21,141 nt of DNA from CAZVXI01 sp964631295 (lineage in GTDB: Bacteria; Planctomycetota; Phycisphaerae; Phycisphaerales; SM1A02): assembly GCA_964631295.1 (NCBI GenBank), contig CAZVXI010000043.1:1-21141 (forward strand), written 5' to 3'. Below are positions 1 to 7,215 of the stretch, piece after piece. Below the pieces are notes generated by a model. The model was not told the origin of the DNA, made no database searches, and worked only from the letters and a program-made list of their open reading frames with translations. Each line of letters starts with the position of its first letter. Position 1 is the stretch's first letter. Position numbers and translations under genes: made by a program.

Positions 1-84
1 GCTCGGGCGGACTGCGCGTGCCGTCCGGTTGGTGGGCTCAGTTGTGTGCAGATGGGATCAGGAAGTGGCGGCTTGTGCTTCTTT
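1..84. other. left-edge sequence, no supported gene
   Basis: Nothing can be assigned here. The plus strand is open in all three frames, so the tail of a plus-strand gene entering from outside cannot be excluded; the frame beginning at base 3 stops just after position 120. On minus there is no ATG or GTG start and no terminator hairpin after the stop of the neighbouring gene. Confidence 0.3.
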
Positions 85-849
85 TTATGGCCAGATGGCG
101 CCGCCGAGTGCGAGTGGGTCGGCCATGACAGCAATTCGAATGTCGCCATCAAGGGCGCGCATTTCGACGGGATTTGTTCCGTCGTTGAGCACACCTCGGA
201 ATGTATCGGCATCGGTGCTGGCATCGACGATGAGTTGGCCGAACAGCACACTTGCTGAGACGCGGCCACCGATGGTTTCACAATCGAAGATGCCAGTCGA
301 TTCGCCACGAACGCGATAATCGATCGGGCCGTCATTGTTGATGATTGTGACAGGATCGTTGATGGCCCATGCGGTCTGGACGATGATGCGGCCACGATCG
401 GTTTTGAGATCGAGGGTGCCGCGAACCATTTCGAGGCGAACATCTCCGCTGGTTGTGCGCACGGTGACACCGTCGATTGCGGGCGCAAGGATGCGCAGGT
501 TGGCGCGGAGCAGTTCGGGCTGATCATCGCTGGTGGTTGTGACGATTCGCATCACTTTGCCGCGTTCGGTGTTGATGATTTCGGTGTGGTAGTCGATGGA
601 ATCGACAGCGGCGTTGCCTGCCTCGCGGCGGCCGAAGCCGTGCAATGCCTGGCGTGTGACAGTGAGTTTGACGTCGGTCCTGCGTTCGTCGACTTCGACA
701 GACACATCGCCGGCGAATGCATCGACTTCAAGACCGATCGGCTCGGTGAGTTGGAAGCGAACCGGATCATCGCTGCTTGAGACGGTGCCGCAACCAGCAG
801 CGAGGCAGCAGGTGAGCATCGAGATGGTGAGCAGCAGTCGGTTGAGCAT
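85..849 (-). CDS. DUF4097-like beta-strand-repeat lipoprotein
   Basis: A predicted 254-aa outer-surface or periplasmic lipoprotein. The start at 849 gives a short basic, hydrophobic signal ending in a lipobox (LAAGC, Cys20). After a short linker the chain is built of repeating short beta strands of the type VEVDAFAGDVSVEVDE, VRTTSGDVRLEM and LKTDRGRIIV. This is the pattern of DUF4097 / putative-adhesin families, which fold as a parallel beta solenoid. The frame stays open upstream to 1491, but that part is antisense to the next gene, so the lipobox-supporting start is preferred. No clear Shine-Dalgarno precedes it. The gene is divergent from the esterase-like gene at 1025 and shares its upstream region. 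The molecular role is unknown; a structural or stress-sensing envelope role is only inferred from the family. Confidence 0.75.
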   Translation of the reverse strand: MLNRLLLTISMLTCCLAAGCGTVSSSDDPVRFQLTEPIGLEVDAFAGDVSVEVDERRTDVKLTVTRQALHGFGRREAGNAAVDSIDYHTEIINTERGKVMRIVTTTSDDQPELLRANLRILAPAIDGVTVRTTSGDVRLEMVRGTLDLKTDRGRIIVQTAWAINDPVTIINNDGPIDYRVRGESTGIFDCETIGGRVSASVLFGQLIVDASTDADTFRGVLNDGTNPVEMRALDGDIRIAVMADPLALGGAIWP

Positions 850-909
850 GGTGAGGTCTCGATCAAGCGTGTGAGGCGTCTGCGTTGACGCACGGAAAGC
901 GGACAGCGG

Positions 910-938
910 AACCGCCGGAGCAAGCGACATCGGCGGTT
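910..938. repeat. 8-bp inverted repeat between divergent genes
   Basis: AACCGCCG (910-917) is perfectly complementary to CGGCGGTT (931-938), with 13 bases between. It sits in the 175-bp divergent gap and could be an operator or an RNA hairpin in either leader. There is no T-tract, so it is not a rho-independent terminator. Confidence 0.4.
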
Positions 939-1009
939 TGCCCACAGATGGCCCAGCGTCTGGTAGAACGTGGGAGTTTATCGGTCGCATGTCGGCCGAG
1001 GTTGACTCG

Positions 1010-1015
1010 AAAGGA
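1010..1015 (+). promoter_or_regulatory. ribosome binding site deciding the start at 1025
   Basis: AAAGGA lies 9 bases upstream of the ATG at 1025. An earlier in-frame start at 938 has no comparable site and would bury the lipoprotein signal. Confidence 0.6.
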
Positions 1016-1024
1016 CGCACGTTC

Positions 1025-2626
1025 ATGCGGCGAAGGATTCGGATCGGATGGGCGTTGATGCTGGCGGGTGCAGCGGTTGGATGTTCGGATCGGCCATCAA
1101 CTGCCCCGCAGGCGGCAGAAGGCCGGGCATCGGACATGTTTCGTGTCACGCTGGGCGCGGATGTGAGCGAAGACGCGATGACCGGGCGATTGCTCGTGCT
1201 GTTCATCAACGAGACGGGCAATGCCTGGGCGAACCGCTCGCCATGCTTCGGGCCGTTTGAAGAATCGCCGCAACCGATCGCGGCTGTGGATGTGAGGGAC
1301 TTCGAGCCCGGCAGCACACTGACATTCGCTGATGCTTCGCTTGATGCGTTTCCCGAATCGCCCGGTTTGCTTGACGGCAAAGTGCGGATACAGGCGGTGC
1401 TCGATTGCGACGCAACGGAGCGGCACCACATGCAAGGGCCGGGCAACGTGGTAAGCGACATTGTTGAAGTTGATCTGAATCGTGCGACCACCGAGACGAT
1501 TGACCTGACTCTGAGTCGAATGATCGACGGCCCCGGCGCATTGGCGCCGGAATCGGAGCATCTCCAGTGGTTTCAACTCCGCAGCGATATGTTGAGTGAT
1601 TTTGCCGGCCGGGATGTGTTTCACAATGCAGGTGTTGCGCTCCCGCCGGGCTATCACGAGGATGAATCGCGACGCTGGCCTGTTGTGTATGTGACCCCGG
1701 AGTTTGCGCGGCGGCACCACGATGCGACTCAGTATGCGACGATGTTCGCGACGCCGGGGATTGAACGTGTCGCACCGATGGCGATTCATGTTGTGCTCGA
1801 TCCGGAATCAGCGCTTGGCCATCATGGTTTTGCTGATTCGGAGAACAACGGCCCGCGCGCAACGGCGCTCGTGGAAGAACTCATCCGGCATATTGAATCG
1901 CATTTTCGTATTGATTCACGTCCGGCGGCGCGCATCGTTACCGGCCACGGCGCAGGAGCGTGGGCAGCACTCTGGCTTCAGATCCAGCACCCCGACACAT
2001 TCGGCGCGTGCTGGGCGACATCGCCTGATCCGGTCTCTTTCATGATGATGCAGATGACCAACATCTACTCGGACGAAAACTTCTTCGAGTATGCACCCGA
2101 CCATGAGACGGTCGGCCTGATGGATCATGATTTGGCCAATCGCCCAATCACGTTGAGCACGCAGCGACAGCAGGCTCGAATGGAATCGATACTTGGCCCG
2201 GGCGGCACATCAGGCATGCGTCTGGATTCCTGGGAAGCACGCTACTCGCCGCGGAACAACACGACCGGACTGCCAGCGCCGTTGTTTGATCCGGATACCG
2301 GCAGAATCGACCCGAGCGTGGCCGAGCACTGGAAGCAGCGTGATATTTCGATTCAGATTGTGCGCAACTGGGAGTTGCTCGGGCCGATCATGAAGAACCG
2401 CATCCGCCTGATGTGCGGCGAACTCGACTCATATGCGTTCGATCGCGGCGTGCGATTGCTGATCGAGGAAATGAACCGCATGGATCGTGAATCGCCAGTG
2501 CCGGCTGGCGAAGGATACATCGAGATCGTGCCGGACCAGACACACTGGTCGCTTCGTGGGCGCATTTTCACGCGCATCAACAAAGAAATGCGCACCTATC
2601 TGCGAGATCAGGGATATGAACAGTGA
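1025..2626 (+). CDS. esterase-fold (alpha/beta hydrolase) lipoprotein, nucleophile Ser replaced by Gly
   Basis: A 533-aa lipoprotein: basic N-terminus, hydrophobic stretch and lipobox AAVGC (Cys20). After an N-terminal all-beta-looking region, residues of about 200-530 match the putative-esterase (esterase D / enterochelin esterase-like) fold. Visible hallmarks are WPVVYVTP, the nucleophile-elbow segment RIVTGHGAGAWAALW, SPDPVSF, GELDSY and DQTHWSL. The elbow normally reads GxSxG, but here it reads GHGAG, with Gly (codon GGC at 1949-1951, residue 309) where Ser is expected. The candidate acid Asp468 and His507 are still present. The ATG at 1025 is chosen from its Shine-Dalgarno and signal peptide. 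The stop overlaps the GTG start of the next gene (GTGA, 2623-2626), which suggests translational coupling. It may be an inactive binding protein or use another nucleophile; activity cannot be judged from sequence. Confidence 0.8.
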   Translation: MRRRIRIGWALMLAGAAVGCSDRPSTAPQAAEGRASDMFRVTLGADVSEDAMTGRLLVLFINETGNAWANRSPCFGPFEESPQPIAAVDVRDFEPGSTLTFADASLDAFPESPGLLDGKVRIQAVLDCDATERHHMQGPGNVVSDIVEVDLNRATTETIDLTLSRMIDGPGALAPESEHLQWFQLRSDMLSDFAGRDVFHNAGVALPPGYHEDESRRWPVVYVTPEFARRHHDATQYATMFATPGIERVAPMAIHVVLDPESALGHHGFADSENNGPRATALVEELIRHIESHFRIDSRPAARIVTGHGAGAWAALWLQIQHPDTFGACWATSPDPVSFMMMQMTNIYSDENFFEYAPDHETVGLMDHDLANRPITLSTQRQQARMESILGPGGTSGMRLDSWEARYSPRNNTTGLPAPLFDPDTGRIDPSVAEHWKQRDISIQIVRNWELLGPIMKNRIRLMCGELDSYAFDRGVRLLIEEMNRMDRESPVPAGEGYIEIVPDQTHWSLRGRIFTRINKEMRTYLRDQGYEQ

Positions 2627-3240
2627 GCCAACTGCGCGTACAACATTGCGTGCAATGCAGATATGACCTTCGAGGAATACCTGGCAGCGTGTGTCCGGAA
2701 TGCGGCCATGAACAGCCGACCGATGCATTCGATCTCATGGTCACATCGCCCAATGTTGCATCGGAACGCGCAACGCAGCGCGAAGCACTTGCAATCGGGC
2801 TGATGTTCGCTGTGATCGCCGTTCTCTATTTCTTCAAGCGATTCAACGGCATCGCAGCTATTGCAATGCTGTCGCTCGGAACGATCATCGCGTTCATCAT
2901 CGCGCGGGCGTACACCGCACTGGAACGCCGCAAAGGGCGGGCCGATCTGCATGTGCTGTTCAACGCAACAGGCGTGCAGCGAATCGATCGCAACGGCTCA
3001 TTGAAGCAAATCGCCATCTGGCATCGACACCTGCAAACTCGCTGGAAGCGCATCGGGCAATCGCGCTGGTCACTGCACTTGCGCGTCCCATCTCTGATAT
3101 TCTCCGACACGCCGGCATTGAGCGTTCGCCTGACGTTTCACGCGTTCATTCGGAAAGCAGCGCGCATCCGACGATTCATCAACGATCATCAGTCGCGCGC
3201 TCATGAAAGACACGCACGGGTTCATCCCAAACAGTCGTAG
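2623..3240 (+). CDS. zinc-ribbon membrane protein, tandem copy 1
   Basis: A 205-aa protein starting at a GTG that overlaps the upstream stop codon (GTGA). The N-terminus carries a zinc-ribbon signature, CVQC at 9-12 and CPEC at 24-27, followed by two closely spaced hydrophobic segments at about 53-70 and 74-95. The C-terminal half is basic and ends with the segment KAARIRRFINDH. It has the same plan as the next gene: identical cysteine spacing, two membrane segments and the same C-terminal ARIRRFI motif. The ribbon probably lies at the cytoplasmic or membrane face. The family is not one I can name. The position between an esterase-like gene and rlmE, with an 11-base gap to the next gene, points to one transcript. 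Function is unknown. Confidence 0.75.
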   Translation: MSQLRVQHCVQCRYDLRGIPGSVCPECGHEQPTDAFDLMVTSPNVASERATQREALAIGLMFAVIAVLYFFKRFNGIAAIAMLSLGTIIAFIIARAYTALERRKGRADLHVLFNATGVQRIDRNGSLKQIAIWHRHLQTRWKRIGQSRWSLHLRVPSLIFSDTPALSVRLTFHAFIRKAARIRRFINDHQSRAHERHARVHPKQS

Positions 3241-3251
3241 CACGACATCGC

Positions 3252-3881
3252 ATGCACACCTTCGAGATTCAACATTGTGTCAAATGCCAGTACGACCTGC
3301 GCGGGTCGCCGGGTGATATCTGCCCGGAATGCGGCACAGTGCAGCCTCCTGACGGATTCGATCTGCCGCTCATCGCATCCACGATTGATTCAGATCGAAC
3401 CCGCGGCCGAAAGTGGATTGCCTTTGCCATCTGCGCTGCGATCATCGGCGGGCTGCTTGCGACCGGGCAGATTGATGCCGGCGGATGTTGCTGCCTTTCG
3501 ATGGTCGGCTGGGCAGTCGCGAGCATCTTCCTGGCATCACTGGCAGCACATGATCGCAAACGTGGCACACCGGCCATGCGCATCCTGTTCGATCATCGAG
3601 GAATCCACAAACTGCGCGCGGAACAAGAGCCGAAGATTCTGTGCGACTGGCACCCGCCATTCCGATACCGAATCACATGCGCGGGCAAGGACGACGCGGC
3701 ATACAAATGGTCGCTTCGCGTGCGCGTGCCGTTCTGGTCGATTCTCACCCGTTCCGGCGTGCCGGACGCAACCTTCACCTTCATCGGGACGCATCGCGAT
3801 GCAGCGCGCATCCGACGATTCATCAAGCAGGCCGTCGGCGATGCAACGCCCGGGCGCATCAAGCGGCCTGGAAAAGCGTAG
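3252..3881 (+). CDS. zinc-ribbon membrane protein, tandem copy 2
   Basis: A 209-aa paralogue of the preceding gene. Cysteines are again at 9, 12, 24 and 27 (HCVKCQYDLRG then ICPECG), matching copy 1 nearly residue for residue over the first 28 positions. Two hydrophobic segments follow at about 55-72 and 77-98; here they include the extra cysteines GGCCCL. The C-terminal domain is shared with copy 1 (W-SLRVRVP and DAARIRRFI). Between these blocks the two copies differ strongly, so the duplication is not recent. The gap to copy 1 is 11 bases and to rlmE 10 bases. Its stop codon TAG forms part of a -10-like TAGAAT before rlmE. Function is unknown. Confidence 0.75.
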   Translation: MHTFEIQHCVKCQYDLRGSPGDICPECGTVQPPDGFDLPLIASTIDSDRTRGRKWIAFAICAAIIGGLLATGQIDAGGCCCLSMVGWAVASIFLASLAAHDRKRGTPAMRILFDHRGIHKLRAEQEPKILCDWHPPFRYRITCAGKDDAAYKWSLRVRVPFWSILTRSGVPDATFTFIGTHRDAARIRRFIKQAVGDATPGRIKRPGKA

Positions 3882-3891
3882 AATCACGGTT

Positions 3892-4590
3892 ATGGCACGT
3901 GAACTGCATGACCACTACTTCAAGCAGGCCAAGCGCGACGGATATCGCTCACGCGCTGCGTACAAACTGATTCAGATTGACGACAAACGTCGTATCCTCA
4001 GAAAGAATATGCGTGTCCTCGATTGTGGATGCGCTCCCGGAAGCTGGTTGCAAGTCGCAGCGAAGCGCATCGGTCCGGGCGGAATCGTCGTCGGCATCGA
4101 CCTGAAGGAAATACCCCCACTGCCCGACGCCAATGTATCCATCATCACCGGTGACCTCACGCGCATCGTCACTGCAGAACTTCTCAGTCCGATTCAGTCC
4201 GATGAGACACGTCAGTCAGTATTATTCGATGTGTTGCTTTCCGACATGGCGCCCGCAACCACCGGTGATCGCAACATAGATCATCACGCATCGATCCGCC
4301 TGTGTGAATCGCTGCTCGACCGATGTGACGATGTGCTCGCGCCCGGCGGCGCACTTGTGATGAAGGTCTTCGAGGGCGAAGCATATCCGGACCTGCTCCG
4401 CAAGACGAAAACGAAGTTCGGCAAGGTCAAGGGATTCCGCCCACCTGCATCACGTCACGAATCAACCGAGATGTTCATCATCGCCGAGGCGTTTCGCAGC
4501 GGGCATGGGCCGCTTGATTCAACCGAGCAGCCCGAAACCCGCTCTGCCGTGCCAGCCCCACCAAAGCCGCCGAGCGGCTGGGGCGCGTAA
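3892..4590 (+). CDS. rlmE: 23S rRNA (uridine-2'-O)-methyltransferase RlmE (FtsJ/RrmJ)
   Basis: A 232-aa SAM-dependent methyltransferase of the RlmE/FtsJ family, which in E. coli 2'-O-methylates U2552 of 23S rRNA in the 50S subunit. The N-terminus (DHYFKQAKRDGYRSRAAYKL) is typical of the family. SAM motif I is VLDCGCAPGSW. The catalytic K-D-K-E tetrad is intact: Lys25 (AAYKL), Asp118 (LSDMAP), Lys158 (VMKVFEG) and Glu193 (HESTEMF). Length is about normal, plus a Pro-rich tail of about 30 residues (PAPPKPPSGWGA) absent from the E. coli protein. The frame is open far upstream, but that part overlaps the zinc-ribbon gene in another frame. There is no Shine-Dalgarno; TAGAAT ends 7 bases before the ATG, so a leaderless transcript is possible in addition to read-through from the operon. 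Confidence 0.95.
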   Translation: MARELHDHYFKQAKRDGYRSRAAYKLIQIDDKRRILRKNMRVLDCGCAPGSWLQVAAKRIGPGGIVVGIDLKEIPPLPDANVSIITGDLTRIVTAELLSPIQSDETRQSVLFDVLLSDMAPATTGDRNIDHHASIRLCESLLDRCDDVLAPGGALVMKVFEGEAYPDLLRKTKTKFGKVKGFRPPASRHESTEMFIIAEAFRSGHGPLDSTEQPETRSAVPAPPKPPSGWGA

Positions 4591-4644
4591 CTTTCGATCG
4601 TCATCACACCATGACACGACGTAACGTGCGAACACGGGCAATAC

Positions 4645-6219
4645 TCAGCACACATTGCCCCAGTTGGAAAGCACCGTGAGCAGATCGCCAAGGCCGACCG
4701 TGTTGTCGCCATCCACATCGCCGCCGGCTGATCCCTCAGTCCCCCAGTTGGAAAGCACTTCGAGCAAGTCGCCGAGGCCGACCGATCCATCACCATTGCT
4801 GTCGCCAGCGCACACAGATTCGGGAATGTGCCACGCGATCGCAGCATCGGCCGACTGCAACTCGGCCAGCAGATCATCACGCGAGAGCTGAATCACATAG
4901 TCACCCGGCTCCAGGCCGCGCACGTGCAGCATCTCGACATTATCAATCTCACTCTCGCTGACGACACTGCCCGATTCGAAAACATCAAGCCCGAAGTTCC
5001 CCACGAGCGGCACAAGATTATCGAGTGCATCCACCTGCCAGAGTTGCAGGTTGAAGTCGGGCAGAAGCCACTCATCCATCGACGCATCAACAATCCGATG
5101 CCAGGTTGCAAGCACGGTGACTGTGTCGGCCGTGTCCGCGATCGAGAAGCGGTAGAACGCATCACGACTCGAACGCAGCGTGACGAGATCCCAACCGTTG
5201 TGCTCGATGATGGTTTCCGAAGGCACACTGATGGCGCCTGTCTGCTCGCCCGCGGTCAGAATCAGGTGTGAGATATTGACATCAAGCCGCCCAGCGCCGA
5301 ACACTTCATCCAGAGGCCGCGCGGTGATCCCGCGGTTGATGCCTGAATCGGCCGGGTTATTGGTCCAGTCCGGCTCACGATGGGCGCCAGCCATCAGCGC
5401 AGCCTTGATCACTTCCGATCGTTCCGCATTGGAGTTGATCCCTCGCCGCGTCGGATGCGATCGGGCTGTTTCAACAAGCAATGCCGCAGCGCCCGCGACC
5501 AGCGGAGTCGACCAACTCGTCGCGTTGCCGTCGGCGACCATGTCGGGCGTCATGCGCCCTGCCCCATCGAGCCCGTCGGGTACATCACCAAGCGTGTGCT
5601 CGCCACTTGTCAGGCCGACCATGATGCCGTTGAACATCGGCCCGAGCATCGCAGGAAACCCGTCGACAACCGGCAGGCTCGCACCCGCGCACACGATAAT
5701 GTCATCGCGCGTGACGACAAAGTCCGCCCGGCGCAGCGCATCGTTGTTCGAGGGGTTCCCGCCGAAACTGCCGACCCAACTGTGATTTGCAACTTTGATG
5801 CTCCCGGGTGTGATGTCGGGCAGTATGCCCGCATCGCCGACATGCAGAGAGCCATCATTGAGCCAGTCGTTCACCGACCAGTTGTAGATTGTCTCGATGC
5901 CCGGCGCAACGCTCAGGTCCCCGTAGAACCGCTTTCCAACCTGCGTCGCGTGCCCGAGAATGCCAGTCGGGCCACTCTGCTCAATCCACTCACGATCAGG
6001 GTCGGCAATGCCCGGGTCCGCCGCATCGGGCAGATAGTTGCTGTTGCTTGCCGCTTCGACCTGGCCAACCACAACGTCCGCACCGGTTGGCTGGTTCCCC
6101 GCACCAAGCCGGTCGATCAGATCCTGAAGCCCGGAATCGGCGGAGGCGGAGCAGGCAATCGCGACAACAGCGATCATGCAACCCGCAAGACCGGTCAGGT
6201 TCCATCTCTTGTCATGCAC
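4645..6219 (-). CDS. secreted S8 (subtilisin-like) protease with dockerin-like tail and atypical active site
   Basis: A 524-aa exported protein with a GTG start at 6219 and GAGAGG 9 bases upstream. Signal peptide is residues 1 to about 27 (hydrophobic GCMIAVVAIACSASA). The S8 fold is seen from VVVGQVEA, LGHATQV, NHSWVGSFGG and ATSWSTPLVAGAAALL. Catalytic His90 and Ser235 are in place. The usual Asp (V-x-D-T/S-G) appears to be Glu55, and the usual oxyanion Asn (AGN) is Ala180 (CAGAS). Residues of about 300-460 form a beta-rich domain. The C-terminus (about 474-524) is a duplicated calcium-binding dockerin-like module (GDSNGDGSVGLGDLLEVLSNWG, then GDVDGDNTVGLGDLLTVLSNWG), typical of Phycisphaerae secreted proteins and probably a sorting or anchoring tail. 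It lies downstream of the lipoprotein gene ending at 6346, with a 126-base AT-richer gap that may carry its own promoter. Confidence 0.8.
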   Translation of the reverse strand: MHDKRWNLTGLAGCMIAVVAIACSASADSGLQDLIDRLGAGNQPTGADVVVGQVEAASNSNYLPDAADPGIADPDREWIEQSGPTGILGHATQVGKRFYGDLSVAPGIETIYNWSVNDWLNDGSLHVGDAGILPDITPGSIKVANHSWVGSFGGNPSNNDALRRADFVVTRDDIIVCAGASLPVVDGFPAMLGPMFNGIMVGLTSGEHTLGDVPDGLDGAGRMTPDMVADGNATSWSTPLVAGAAALLVETARSHPTRRGINSNAERSEVIKAALMAGAHREPDWTNNPADSGINRGITARPLDEVFGAGRLDVNISHLILTAGEQTGAISVPSETIIEHNGWDLVTLRSSRDAFYRFSIADTADTVTVLATWHRIVDASMDEWLLPDFNLQLWQVDALDNLVPLVGNFGLDVFESGSVVSESEIDNVEMLHVRGLEPGDYVIQLSRDDLLAELQSADAAIAWHIPESVCAGDSNGDGSVGLGDLLEVLSNWGTEGSAGGDVDGDNTVGLGDLLTVLSNWGNVC

Positions 6220-6227
6220 AGCTGGAC

Positions 6228-6233
6228 CTCTCG
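6228..6233 (-). promoter_or_regulatory. ribosome binding site supporting a GTG start
   Basis: On the minus strand GAGAGG lies 9 bases before GTG 6219-6217. It favours this GTG over the overlapping ATG at 6215, which is in another frame. Confidence 0.55.
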
Positions 6234-6285
6234 CAGCCGACTACGGCTGATATTCCGTCAAACGCTTCGAGTCGGCCGCATATTT

Positions 6286-6309
6286 CGTTTCACACCAATA
6301 AAAGAAACG
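6286..6309. repeat. inverted repeat CGTTTC-N12-GAAACG
   Basis: A 6-bp inverted repeat in the AT-rich gap upstream of the S8 protease gene. It resembles the CGTTTCG/CGAAACG repeat at 10049-10070 upstream of the MFS gene. It may be an operator, but the arms are short. Confidence 0.3.
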
Positions 6310-6326
6310 TACCATCAGTCGGCGAC

Positions 6327-6347
6327 GAGGCAATGCTAATTTGCCTC
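6327..6347. repeat. 7-bp hairpin at the 3' end of the lipoprotein gene
   Basis: GAGGCAA (6327-6333) and TTGCCTC (6341-6347) are perfect complements with a 7-base loop. On minus the hairpin starts within the stop codon of the 6346-7038 gene. No T-tract follows, so it is at best a weak or rho-assisted terminator, or a 3'-end stabiliser. Confidence 0.35.
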
Positions 6348-7038
6348 AGGAGCCGCTCAAATGCCGTTCGCAGGCTGTCAAAATGCGGTTCTCGAGGGCA
6401 GGATCACGCCGGACAGCCCGCCAGATCGCCTTTCGACGCTCGCCAGTGGCCGGGTCATACCGCCAGGCCTCGCTGCGAGCCGCCAGCGACCACGACACGC
6501 GATGCTCTATCGGGGCCTGCTGCCGTTCGACGACGACGGTCGCGATCATCCGCAACGGCATGGACGCAGCCGTCAGGTCGATCATCGGGGCCACCAGTGG
6601 ATTGACGGCCGAATCAACCTCGGGTGAGAACTCCGCTGGCTCGAATGCAACCCGAACAACCCGCCGCTGATGATGCAGCGTGTTCTCCACAATCCCCTCC
6701 GAAGATGTCCACGGCTCCAGCAACGACGCTGACCGCGCCGGGCCAGCTTCAATCAGCCCTGCTCGACGATCCAGCAGCTGCGGCTCGAATCCCAGCCGGC
6801 GAACCTCATCCACCGCAGCCATGAACGCATCGTCGTACGAGCCGGCAGCAACCAGCAGTTCAGACTCGCCCGCGATGAAAGTCATGCCCGATCCATCATC
6901 GCCAACCTGAGCCATGCCAGAGCCGTTATCGGACGCGCAGCCCGACATCGCCACAAGCCCAGCGACACCAACCATGGTCGCACCGAGCCGCAACCGGCGG
7001 TTTCCACGATGCGAACTGTCACGCGCAGAGATCGGCAT
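6346..7038 (-). CDS. lipoprotein of unknown function
   Basis: A 230-aa predicted lipoprotein with a long basic N-region (RGNRRLRLG), a hydrophobic core and a lipobox-like SGC (Cys34). The mature part starts with a Gly/Ser/Asp-rich linker. One compact domain follows, with the pattern YDDAFMAAVDEVRRLGFEPQLLDRRAGLIEA. That helix, strand and 'lGf....d...G.I...' layout is seen in many small envelope lipoproteins with a BamC-like fold; the fold comparison is inference. No Shine-Dalgarno is visible; TACACT ends 6 bases before the ATG, so the mRNA may be leaderless. The gene is divergent from the cytochrome gene and 126 bases upstream of the protease gene on the same strand. I do not recognise the family. 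Confidence 0.7.
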   Translation of the reverse strand: MPISARDSSHRGNRRLRLGATMVGVAGLVAMSGCASDNGSGMAQVGDDGSGMTFIAGESELLVAAGSYDDAFMAAVDEVRRLGFEPQLLDRRAGLIEAGPARSASLLEPWTSSEGIVENTLHHQRRVVRVAFEPAEFSPEVDSAVNPLVAPMIDLTAASMPLRMIATVVVERQQAPIEHRVSWSLAARSEAWRYDPATGERRKAIWRAVRRDPALENRILTACERHLSGS

Positions 7039-7128
7039 ATCGGAAGTGTACCGGCCTCACGACTGGACGCACAGGTTCGCGAAGCGTTACGACACCACAC
7101 GCCCTGCCGGAATCTCACAAACAGATCA

Positions 7129-7156
7129 TTGCCCAGCCATCTCCGGGCTGTAGCAT
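7129..7156 (+). promoter_or_regulatory. candidate sigma-70-type promoter for the cytochrome gene
   Basis: TTGCCC (7129-7134), a 16-base spacer, then TAGCAT (7151-7156). It would give a leader of roughly 50 bases before the GTG at 7216. It is a moderate match to consensus only. Confidence 0.4.
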
Positions 7157-7198
7157 GAAGATGGTCCCTCACAGAGACAAGGGTGGATCGAGGCCATC

Positions 7199-7206
7199 GG
7201 AGGAGG
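7199..7206 (+). promoter_or_regulatory. strong ribosome binding site deciding a GTG start
   Basis: GGAGGAGG lies 9 bases before GTG 7216. The GTG at 7183 precedes it and the ATG at 7234 lies 27 bases after it, so 7216 fits best. Confidence 0.65.
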
Positions 7207-7215
7207 CGGGAGAGC

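Noticed and set aside
937..969. Promoter TTGCCC / TAGAAC before the esterase-like gene
   Set aside because: The spacer is 20 bases and the -10 is weak; not strong enough to list.
850..1491. Upstream extension of the minus-strand DUF4097-like frame
   Set aside because: It runs antisense to a well-supported lipoprotein gene and lacks a signal or domain; the lipobox start at 849 fits better.
3277..3891. Long in-frame extension of rlmE to the left
   Set aside because: It overlaps the zinc-ribbon gene in another frame; RlmE similarity starts at the ATG at 3892.
4591..4644. Possible terminator GTCAT-N6-ATGAC between convergent genes
   Set aside because: Only 5 bp of stem and no T-tract on either strand.
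5380..6339. 319-codon plus-strand frame opposite the S8 protease
   Set aside because: Arg/His/Asp-rich antisense composition with no domain; the protease frame has catalytic motifs and a signal peptide.
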